Shown here in pieces: positions 46,301-58,400 of a DNA stretch of 64,000 bases. The notes under the pieces are model-generated. The model worked only from the letters and a program-made list of their open reading frames with translations, was not told where the DNA came from and searched no databases. The stretch spans positions 4,494,356-4,558,355 of the forward strand of contig OZ022591.1 in the NCBI GenBank assembly GCA_963669155.1, written 5' to 3'. The number at the start of each line of letters is the position of its first letter. The stretch's first letter is position 1. Source of the stretch: Arbacia lixula (taxonomy: Eukaryota; Echinodermata; Echinoidea; Arbacioida; Arbaciidae). The translations under genes were made by a program, and so were the position numbers.

Positions 46301-49300
46301 GCTTTTTAGGCTAAAGGATCGTGTTTCATGCTGAACTGGACAAAATATACCGCGGTTTACAACTGTGGCTCCTTCCCTTTCTTCCCTTACCCTTTACCCA
46401 TGCCAATTCCTTTGAGCTGTAGTGTATGTATCTAGTGTTTTGGTTTTGATTGGTGAAACGCACTCTAAATCTAGTAGTTATTGCTACTCGGACAAACCTC
46501 GGTCAAGATTTGGAGTTACCATCAGAAATGTATTGTTTGAAAGACATGGATTACATTTGCAAACATAGCACACACGGCAGATATTTGCAGAAATTATCAA
46601 TTTACATTGTTCCTCCACACTTTACAGGATTCATGTGAAGTGGACGCCCTTGATCGCTATGAGGAGGAGTGTAATGGAGAAGTGGTTACTCTGTGGCCAT
46701 GCAACGCTGGGGAGAGGAGGGTGTGGTGGTGTGACCCAGCAGGGAACAGCCCCACCCCACCAAACTCACACTCCGACATGTACGTCTGCTTTCATGCTTT
46801 CAATTGGTCATTTGATTCATTGGTCTGTTCATTCATAACAGTGGTTTAACTTATACTGATCAAAGACTATAGAATACCAAAGTGGTGTTGTCATATGACC
46901 ATGTTGTCAAGACCATTGGTTCAAAACAAACTCACTCACATGAGAGGTTTAGTGGTCTGATATTGTCTATCGGGGAAGTGTCGGGCATTCCCAATTACAC
47001 ACCCCGCTGTGATTACCGCTGTTTGCTCTACCTGCATTGTTTAGAATCGTGACAATAATGCTCAAATGACGACAATTTGGTACTCTATTAACTTCATGGG
47101 GCGCAAAATGGATCATTAATGCTTTCACAATATCATTGGTTTTCATCACAGAATCACAACAGTGGGTGTTTTCAATTATTAGCTGTAAATATTATGTAGA
47201 CAAGCTCAATTACCTAAGCGATTCCAGGAACGAAATCAATTATATTGAATCAGTAGTAATGTTTCAAATAGTTTTATTTGGCATCACATAAAGTATGTCC
47301 AGGTGAAGAACACTATTTGCCTTTATCCTATTCTAACGGGGTGTGGGGGGGGGGGGAGGGGGTCATTTTGACCCCCACCGGCTCCACGTACAAAATTCAT
47401 AACTGACAGGCAACTGCTTCACATGGTAACACGCCTTTTCATGACTTGTTCTTTTGAAGTGTCTCACAAGTTTTGAGACCAAGTTTGATCAAATTGGACT
47501 CTGCGTTTTAAAGGTTGCGCAACATATCGCAAATGTCAAATATGACAAAAAGTGACATTTTACATAGGTCTGTGTACAAAGTACTGGTTTTCCTGTTGCT
47601 CTTAATCATTGTCAATTACGCCTTCTAGGTCTTTTGCTTGATCCCATTGTTCTTCAAACTTATCAATATATATATATATATCTGTAGCAAAGAAATGCAT
47701 AAAAATATAGAATAAATTTGAAATAAAAAAAAACATTACACATAAGAAAATTAAATACACAATGAAATACTTAAGAACTGATTTGAAATTTGAAAGTTTT
47801 TAAACATGATATTGTTGATTATGCTACTCAGGTTATTACAAAAAAAGTTTGATTTTTTTTTTTTAATAAAATATGAATGAGAAGATTTTGTAAAAATATG
47901 CATCGACATTCTAATTTCCATGAGTTATTATAATTTACACAGAATGGAATATTTTTGCCTACAACAAACTATGTAGCCACTTTTAACATCTCCTTGCAAA
48001 ATTTTGTGTCGAGATAACCTTTTGTGGCTGAAATATTGGGGGGGGGGGCAAAATTACCTCTAATGTCATCGAACAGGTGAGTGCCTTCCCCCGCCCCCCC
48101 CCCCCCCCCCTCCTTGCTACACATTCTTAGAGCGTTATGACAAACTCCCCACATTTCCTTTAACAGGTGTAATAACTGCCCCCGGCACACCTTCCGTGAC
48201 AACTACAACAAATGTCCCTCCTGCCTGCCCTGCTCCCAATGCCAGGCCGGAGAGGTCGAGAAAGAGCCGTGCATGGCTGACCAGGACATTGTCTGTGAGC
48301 CGGACGGGGGCTCAACGGGCACCACCACACCACCACCTTCAACCACTGGGGCGGTGGTAGACACCACCACCACCACCACCACCACCACCACCACCACCAC
48401 CACCACACCCACCCCAAAACCCACAACTCAGCTGCCTCCTTCCCCCACGCCTGCAACTCCTCCTCGGCCAAGCACTACTGCTACTTCTTCTGAGCCTGGA
48501 ACCCAAGGCACCACAGAGCCACAGACAAGACCCCCAGGTAGGTGCTCTCTTCATGCGCTGATATGCAGACTATTAAACATGCTATATTCGGCTATTTCGC
48601 GAGCACTTACCGTACTGACCGCCGTACATGTATAAGCCATGGATTTTTTCCCTTGAAAATCACGTCAAAGTCCAGCTGCGGCTACTACGCGGCATTACAT
48701 GTAGCTGTCTGGTCTTTAAAACCAACACGTAATATGGGACTATGCATTGTGTGACAAATAAGGAAGTGTATACTGCCATCTCCTGGCCGCCGGAGATCGA
48801 AGAAACAAAGGCGGCAAGCATCTAACGGAGTTTGCTAGTTTGAGCCTTAGCTTTCTCATTTACGGTATTTATGAGTCATCTCGAACAAATACTACTCCTG
48901 GCCCACGTTGCATAAAAGTTATTATTAATGGTAACTCTGTCATTAATGGTAACTACCATGGTAATACTGCTCCACAGCCAATCAAATATGAGGTTTCCAT
49001 AGATGTTACCATTGATAGGAAAGTTGCCATCAATGGTAAGTTTTATGCAATAGGGCCCTAGTGCTTTCTTAGTTTCTGTAATTTTGCTGGTGATATGATT
49101 GATTGATTACTGGTACATCGATTGTGTTGCAATGAATGGCTATCGAAGCCATCTATTTTGTTGTTGAATATTGTCACATAATGCATAGTCCCAGACATGT
49201 GTATACACGTGTTGGTTTGAAAGACCAATTTTTTTTTTTTGAAATTGTGTGCTCAAAGTCGGGGTGCAGCCTATCTGCAGCTAATACAACGGTCAGTATG

Positions 49301-52300
49301 GTATGTTTGCAAACCTATCGGGCCCAACACACAAGCCTACAAAATGATACAAACTGCATAGTACGACATGATGACAAGAAGTGCACTGAACATATATACA
49401 TGAAGCTAGCTGAGTAATGATTATGGTGCTTAGATTTACAGTGCACAGTATCCATGTAGGTCGCATCATTTGTAGCACATTTTAGTTAACAGTGATGGAG
49501 TGTATGCATGCAGCCTGGGTGAAAGCGATATACAATCAGCCCAATTTTCATGTTTTTGTTTTCACATTGTAAGAATTATTTGCGAAAGTTTAGTAAATTA
49601 TCATATTGAATTATGATTGAAATCGTATTACCGGTACGTCAATTGTGTCAAGCTATCATAGCCATCTATTTTGTTGAACGTTGTCACACAATGCATAGTC
49701 CCATACATGTTGTTTGATTTTTTTTTAATTTTTTTTTTTAATTGCGTGCGTCTTATCTACGGTTGAGTCAAATCTACCGGTCGATACGGTAAAACATCGC
49801 AAAGTACATGTATGCCATGTTAACGTGTTCTTTACTGAGCCTACATAATTGCGTGATGGCTTTCTTCCAATCAGATACCAAGCAGTGTGACTCTAGCATA
49901 ATCTGCTGTAGGGACAATAGACAACGGGCTGTGGATAAATGTGAAATTCCTTATGGGGCACAATAAAGCCACACCCCTTTGTTTACTGCAGTTTCCATGG
50001 CAAGTTTTAATACTGTAACCCCACCAGGGTCCATGGGGGCAGCACATCTTAGCCGTGAGAAATGGTTTAACAGTAACAAGTAGCAAAAGACCATCAAGCA
50101 AATGTTATGTATTTCTGTCAAACAGTTTTTATGTTACATGTCTTTTACTTCGTATCACTGATCTGTATTTATTTGTTTTCATTTACTAGAAATAAATAAC
50201 GACATAACAAATATAAACATTTGTTACTGATGGTATCTCCAAATTAGAGACTCAGAGTGCATTCCACCGATCTAAAGTGAATTACTAGACATGAGTGAAT
50301 GTCATTTTATAACACGTGACTACACAATAAGAAAGAAAGTTTTGAATACACTACAAAAATGGCTTGTTGCTGGTGCAGGTGTTTTACTTAAAGAAGGGTT
50401 AAAGAAATGTAAGTTAGCGTCACAAAATGTGAATTGTAAAAAAACTGAACTTGAAGTTACACAAAATAAAACAACATTAATGTCTCTTGTGTGTCTATTG
50501 TTCTTTTTAATGCTCAGGAGTCGAGTCAGTTGGCTCTGCTTGGGGGACTTTATATATAGTCCTGATCATCGTAGTGATCATTCTGATGATATTGGTTGTA
50601 GTGATGACGCTGCTCTTCATGAAGGAATACCTGTCACACCGGCATACCCGTGAACAACTCCGTGGTAACTCTCTCTTCTGTATTCTTATAGTGTTATAGA
50701 TATTTTTTTTTCTTTGCTTGCTTTTTATAAAAAAATGATTTAACAATGTTATTACTACAGTATAGAGTAACAGCAAAACTATCATATCATATCATTGATT
50801 GTCTTTCAGCAAAATCTTGTCTTTCATTCAATTCTTTGAATAAACACCTGTCCTACTGGGGACTCCTGAATGCAAATAAGCAAGAGAAGGGAAGCCTCGT
50901 TTACTGGTTCCTACATATTGTGTCATCATCTTAACCCTATATAGCCTGGGCTATTTGGAAATCGCATAGCCCGGGGGGTGGGGGAGGGGGGGCAAAAACA
51001 GCCCCCCCCCCCCAAGATCTCGACCGTTGATCGCGCAATCGCGACGAAAATTGGCACGTACGTCACCGATGACGTAATCTCCACAATTCAATTGTCAATT
51101 GCACAAAAATTATTCAAATTGATTTTTAATTAATTAATTATGCTAACTAAATGCATAAAATCATAATTTGGTTCTAAATCTTTAAAGGGCATATACTGTA
51201 CTGGGAAGGCAAAAAAGCCTTCAAAAATGATCCACATATGGAGTAATTGATGATTAATGATTAAATCCTCAAAATGTTTGGCCCGAACATTTTGAGGATT
51301 TGTGATTTAATCACTCATTACTTCAAATATAGATCATTTGAGGGCAAATAACTTTCAGCAAGCTTCAAAAATAGACAATACATGAATTTAAGACCGTTGG
51401 CAAGAAGATTGCTAACAAGTATATTTTGAAGGCTTTTTTTATTGTATTTCATCAGTAAAACTAAAAATAATGATACATTTATGATTTTGGCTAGATACAG
51501 AATTTGCATTGGATTTGTACATGAAATCACGTTTTTGAGCAATTATTGGTCTGACATGCACGTACAAAATGTTACGTAACTTCGGAACCGCTTACCCCCG
51601 CGACGCAAATTTGGTCTTGAAAGTTGCGTGAGATTTGAAGGGAAAAAGTCCTGAAACGTCGCGGCGTCATCTTTTCGCGTTACAAATTTATTGCGAAAAA
51701 TGTCGAGGGGGGGGGCTGTTTTTGCCCCCCCCGGTCTAGAAAGGGTTAAGCCAAGTGGTAGTCTGCCAAGCAGTAGATACCAGTTCAAGCCCATGCATGG
51801 TCTTCTTTTGGCTCTCTGCAAAACATTCTTTTCTTTTATTAAACAAATGATACCCAGAACTTCGATTTTGTTTTTAAAGTTAGCCACAGCACTTTTCAAC
51901 TTTTTTGTTTCCATTGTTTTAGAAACAAAAAATGCATGTAATTTGTATCGAACTATTGCAAAATTGCTACCAAATGCAAGCGAAAGAGCCAAATAAGTAG
52001 ATTGTGCCAAAATCTCATTTTTAGATTTTGTGCCAAAGGTTACGGTTTTACCAGAGCCATTCAAATATAATCTGATTTTCCCCCACAGACTTTGTTAAAC
52101 ACTTCCAGCTCCAACCAAGCAATGGGAACATTCAACACAGTCCGCTGCCAGAGACGCCTAGTTGCAGCTCTTGCAGTGGTGCTGATGTCAACCAGCAGGA
52201 TTTGCATGTAGATGGTGGAGGTGACAGAGATGGCCACCACCCAGAAGAAGAAGGTCAGGAGAAGCAATAGTGGTTTTATAAATAGGTGGAAGAGGGGAGG

Positions 52301-52328
52301 AGCGTCAGTAGGAGAAGTAGTAGTAGTT

Positions 52329-52404
<76 letters not shown>

Positions 52405-55400
52405 TAGTAGTAATAGTAGTAGGAAAGGGAGGAGTAGAGGTAGTAGGAGGAATAATGGAAGTAGTAGTCGGAGGAGAAGGAGATGTGGAAAGAGCAGGAG
52501 GAGGAGCAGTAAGTAGTAGTAGAAGCAGAAGAGAGATTTGCACGTCTATAGTCGAGCTCACCAAGATAGCCACTGTCCAGAAGAAGCATGTCTGTAGTAG
52601 CAGCAGTGAAAAAATATAAGAAGAGCCAGTTTTTACTCATCTAAGCAGTGGTGAATCAACCCTGAAATCATGGAGAGACGTTCGTTCATAAGAAGTCCAC
52701 AATGTTTTAAATTGAATCGTGCAGCATGCATAACATACAGTTGCCCCATGATCTAGCACCATCTATTCATAGATTTTCAATTATCAGGGGCTGTCACATC
52801 TGTGATTATGGGCGGTGATTATTGTGTAAGATTATGATTTCACTGAAACACAATTTTGAGGAGATTCTTTCAAGTAACAATTTGGTAGCGTGTCATAAAA
52901 TGAAATAGAAATCTCTTGAGCATTATTTTGTGCTTACCACTACCATCCTTATCTTCAATTAGTCTTTGAGCAAATATAAAGTTCAAAGTAAATTTGTGAA
53001 ATGTCTCTTGTGTTGCTCTTTCTCGACAGAATGACATTAAGTTTGATACAAATGTATGTTTGAACAGTGCAATTCACTAATACATTAAGGTAAATGTTAT
53101 GAGTTTTGAAAAAGCAATGACCAGGTATAGGACAAGCAAATTTTCGTCATAAGATATCATGGCAATATTCTTGCAGCAAGCTGCTCCTAGAGACTTGTCC
53201 TATTTAAATCTCTTTTCGTTCTTTTTCTCCTCTTGCTTCATGTACATCCCCAGATCCTCTTCTCCAAGTTAGAGTGGAGAGGCCTTTTTCTGCAGAAGTG
53301 CCTGAGAGGAATGAACAACAGATGAGCCCCTCGTCAGCGGAGTGTCCCCTGGGTGGCCAGACCCCTACTACCCGAAAGGAGCCTGTCTATGCTAAAGTCC
53401 GGAAAATGCCTCGACCATGGTCAACTCCAAATGGCGTGGGAGGTGCGGGAGGCAGCGGGTTTACGTACAGACCAGTGGATGGGGTACCAGGCAGTGACTC
53501 CATCGAGATGACAGACTTGAACTTTGCTGCACCACCCATTCACTGTGCCTCTGCCTCGCCAAACACCCATGAAGGAGGAGGGAGTATTCAAGCAACCAGC
53601 GACGCCCATCCTGCCAATGGTGCCACTGAAGACAGAGGCGCACATCCAGCCAGTATTATCCCCAAGGTCCCGGGTTACAGTAGAACTCAGGGTGCCAGTC
53701 CACCTGCCGATGATTCCTTAGTCGATGAATCTATTGGTGCTGATGCTAGTCCCTCCTCTGACCCCCTTCCCAGAGAGGGGAGTGACATTGATGGAACCAC
53801 AGACAGTAATTCATCATCCGGGACTCGTCCGACCAGTGGTGCTCACCACAAAAACCCCGGTACCTCAGCAGCACCCGTTAGTGTTGATGCTAATGACTCC
53901 TCAGTTGTTCCTGGAGGTAACACTCATGCAGTGGCTGGTATACTGCCACCCGCCGGCCCAGATCCAGGCACAACCACCAGTACCACAGCTACGGCCACCT
54001 CCAATGGGAGTACAGACCCTGACAACCCCGATGTGACCCCAGGGAGCGATGGGGATGAGGAGGAGCCCATAGGCAGTGTGAACAATCCTAGGGGAAACGA
54101 TCCGGTGCACGGCCCTTCCTCAACTGGTGCAGGTACGCTAGAAGACTCCTCTCTAGTAGTAGCAGCAGAGCAAATGATAAATATTTATTAGCAGGAGTTT
54201 CTTTTCAAGCGTGATACCAAGAAAAAAACACACTTTGCATTATATGAGAAAAACAAAATTTGCACAGGATTTCCTGTGTTGTACGGGGGGGCTCTTTTTT
54301 GCATTGCAAATGCTAAATCACCCTGAGCACTTGGGTAATTGTTTACCTAAGCAGCAGTTAAAAGATGTAGAAGTGGAGAAGAAGGAGTAGTAGTATTAGT
54401 AGCAGAAATGGGGGTGGAAGCAATGATAATAGTGGTGGTAGTAGTAGTGCAGCTTACTCTCGACACAATGAGCAGAGATATAACAAGGTCTCTTTATAAC
54501 GAGAGAAATTCAAGGGCGAGCTGGCCAAAAACACCGGTACCACACGAAGCCAGACACACATCTCGTAGTACACACAACGCGAGCATGTGCACATTTCCTG
54601 ACACATCACTCCTTCGCACAGCGAACATACATTGAAAGTCCAATCCCGTCACGTCAATCAGTGATAGGGCACGTGCTGAGTTGTGGTTACCGGTATGTCT
54701 GATGAGAGAGAGAGACACTCTTATTTTAGTAAATCCACCTTCCCCTTATTTCCCATTCGGCCCGTTGCGCCACACGTCCTCTTGTTTGTCCAAACAATCA
54801 CTAAACCACATGTTTTCTTGTCTAGAAGATTACAATAACAACTTTTTTTTACCAGTTTATATGCTGCAAAATAGCACCCATTGTATCGTGAATGGGGTAT
54901 ATTCATGTCATTTAATGCAATAAGCTATTAAAGTGGCAAAAATATATCATGGCTGGATGATGTGTTAAACAAACAAATACATCCCGTTTATAGTTTGAAA
55001 ACATGCATATCCAATCGCTTTTTTAGTTTGAAAACGCACATTCCCAATCCCTTTTTTCAGTTTGATAACGCATGTTTCCAAGACAGCTATGGATATCAAA
55101 AACATTAACACACACAAGCACACATATTTTATTGTTTTTTAGTCCGTTTGAATACAACAAGGTTTCATTATACCGAGGAAAAAGTCCTGGGTGGTATTTC
55201 ATAAAGAAGTGGTTTGCAATAATTGGAAATCTCGAAACTATGGCAAAGTCACTTTGCCATAATTGGAAATTGCCATAATTGGCAAAATCGATTTCATAAC
55301 TCCAATGACAACTTGATCACGAATTGCGGATGGATTACGTACGGGCGCATGCGCACAACGCTCATTTTTGGCCGTCTGCTCGCCGAAATGGTGGAAAGTC

Positions 55401-58400
55401 TAACTGCAACATTTTGTTGCTTGCGTAATAACGTGTGTTTTCAATGGGTTTTGGTTTTGCGATGCGGTGCGTGTATTATCAATGGACGGTTTTTGAAGAC
55501 GGCAGTACACTGGTCGGTTGCGTAATTACGTGTGTTTTCAATGGGTTTAGGCTTTGCGATGCGGAGCGTGTATTAACTATGCACAGTTGGGTACCGTAAT
55601 ACTAGTACATGTACGTGCATTGATGCTCACGACCTTCGAGATGACTCGACAGCACGTTCACCAGTCCTCGTCATCATAACCATCATCATCGCTGATCAAT
55701 TTACGTGAGTTATGAATGTTGTCCTTCATATTTCGTTTTGAGGATTTCGAGGGTTACGATACCCGTTTATACTGTGGCACCATCATTTAGAAATGGGTTC
55801 TAACTTCTTTTCGGACCCGATTTGAGCAACAAAATTATGACTTCACGGCCTCTATTTCATTAACAATAAACATGCACATCGTTGCAATGGCATGGGCTAG
55901 CTACCATGGGATGCACGGGTGTACTATTTTTCTATTTACCGTTTTAGAATTTAAATTTGCTGAAAGATTAAACGCCACGTAGACCCTAACGTTATATGAC
56001 AAAACTCTATGCACTGGGCCTAGGCTGAGACTGAGTTAGCAACCTAAATAGTTAGACCCCCGGGCCCCGTCCCGGCGCTAGTTCATAAGTGTATCCACGG
56101 CAGCTTACGCGACTAGTCACGGGTGGCTAGCCGCTTAGCAGTCCCGGGGCTAGGCCGGCTAGGCTAGGGCCTAGCTAAAACAGGCACTAATGCAGACATA
56201 GAAATCACCTTTTTTGGACGAATTCAACCTAAATAAGTTAGCCACGCAAAACCCAGGATTGCCCATTGGATCTCTAGTCTTTTTGCTCATTTCTGCAGAC
56301 ATGATTCCACAGACATTGATTCAATGCAAGATTTTGCTTGAATAAATATCCATATGAGCAGCAGGTACTTGAGGAATTTCATTGTTTTATTTTCATGTTG
56401 TTAATGTTATTTCAGACGATGCAGCACTGGAGGCCACATAGGATGAGGGGCATTCAATCCTCGAGACGAATGGACAAGCCGTCCGCTGGACTCGGATGAA
56501 CTGATACTAATAAGTTGGGATCAGCATGCAGCAAGACAGAAATGTGAGAAAGGTAAAGTTTATGAGAAATAAAGAAAATAATGAACTTCAAAATGATATG
56601 GCATCAATGTACATCCAATACATGTGCCTTTTCAGATGTAGATGTGATGTGCAAATTAAATTTGAAGTGTAATGGGTGGTAAAAATATTCTTGATGATTA
56701 AAAGTATGATATGAAGCACTTAGAGAGTTAAATACAACTTTTAAGTGCTATGAAAGAACATAATTTTCATTATTTTTGTTCTAGATCATGCCACATAACT
56801 TAAACTCTTCCAATGTGTATGATTTGTGCAGAATATGGTCTGAAAGTTACTTTGCTGGATATAAATCATAATTCTCAAATGGGAAAACAAACTGTCAGTT
56901 TGACTGATGTAAAATTATATTATAGGTATTATTTATTCTTCATAGCTGTATAGACTTGTTTTGTGTGATTTTGTCACATGTGTGCGCATACTACACAAAC
57001 ACAGACAAACACGCCCACACACATAAAGTTAACAAAACGTTAATAATTATTTGCTCGTGCAGTTCTTTAAAGAGTGATGATCAAGTTAATCTTACATTCC
57101 ATTTACGTACTGGGAAGTATTTCCTTGTTATGTTGACAACTGGCTGCTAGTGCTGATCTACTGCACTGTGAATGATCCAACATTCAACACTTCAATTTTC
57201 TTCTTTCAGGGCCAGACTCAAGTTGGATGGTGTACTGTTCCTAGCTGCAGTGTGTGACGAGGACGTTCATTGGAGCATGCATGGTAACTTTTCTTTTGTA
57301 GATACTCAAAAGGAAAAAGGAGTGGGGGTGTCCTCCTCCTCAACAGCCATGCTATTTCACATTTAGATTTGGTTTATCATTGCCTTAATGACAGGGTGTC
57401 CCATTTGCAAAAGTCATGAAACTCTACAGGAGCTAGCAGTATACCCTCACAATTACGGGTATGAAGTATCAAATGCATAGCTCCACAAACAATAGCCTAG
57501 GTACTAGGCTGTGAGGTGCATGAACACAACCCAGTCTGTTAACAACTGTCTGGTTACACAGACTATGCCCCAATCTCATCCTCGCTCCGCAGAAGGAAAG
57601 AAGCCAGAGGAGCCATGACGTAATTATGGCGCGCACTCTGTTTTACCAGACTTCGTTGTTAACAGACTGTGTTTTGTCCATGCGATTCACAGCCTAGTAC
57701 CTAGACTACACAAACATTTTCAGGGAAAGTGAGTGAAGCATCCAGGCAAGATTATATTTTTATTAGTCAGCTGAAAACTTTGTGTAATTCCATTAAGATA
57801 CTGTTAGATTTATGCACTGTTACCGGTAGTTTAACACAGGAGGTAAATCAGTGCAAAGTTTATTTTTGCAATTACATTTCTTAGCTTAAAAATGTTAGCT
57901 TGGTAATTCCATGGAAAAAAGAGCTACTATTTGACTTAAATAAAACCAATTGTTTCATTTTACTAATCAAAGCAATATTTCTGTTTTGAATAGGAGCAGC
58001 CTGGATCATGGCCTCTCTAACCCAGGGATCTTTGCAGCAGATGGCCGCTGCTCAGGGATCGACGACCGATGCATCTGTGAATACACTTGAAAGGTGACCT
58101 GTGAGGAGGAATATTTATAAAATAGCATGAATGGTGACACTATCCTGGAATATGTCATCAATAATCCCTCTATTCTGTCACCAACATGTACATGTATTTA
58201 GAAATGAACTTACAGTACACTGTAGCCCCATTGTACATGATTGTATTCAATGATTAGTGGAGTTTTTAATATGGTCAAGGATATTAAATCAATTCAAGCT
58301 GATGGTGTCCATTACATGTAAAGTGTTTGTTTTTATTGTGCATGTGCAATGATGATTTGCTCAATTAAAGCTTTATAGTAATGTGCACTGTATAAAGCAG

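Noticed and set aside
48160-48554. Minus-strand frames with poly-Trp, Val or Gly
   Set aside because: Antisense shadows of the (ACC)n part of the receptor exon.
52061-52640. Overlapping frames of 76-173 codons on both strands
   Set aside because: Homopolymers of Val, Ser, Thr or Tyr from the (GTA)n tract; only 52089-52253 is supported as an exon.
53421-54110. Other-frame ORFs over the long receptor exon
   Set aside because: Shadows; only the frame continuous with the transmembrane exon through phase-matched splice sites was kept.
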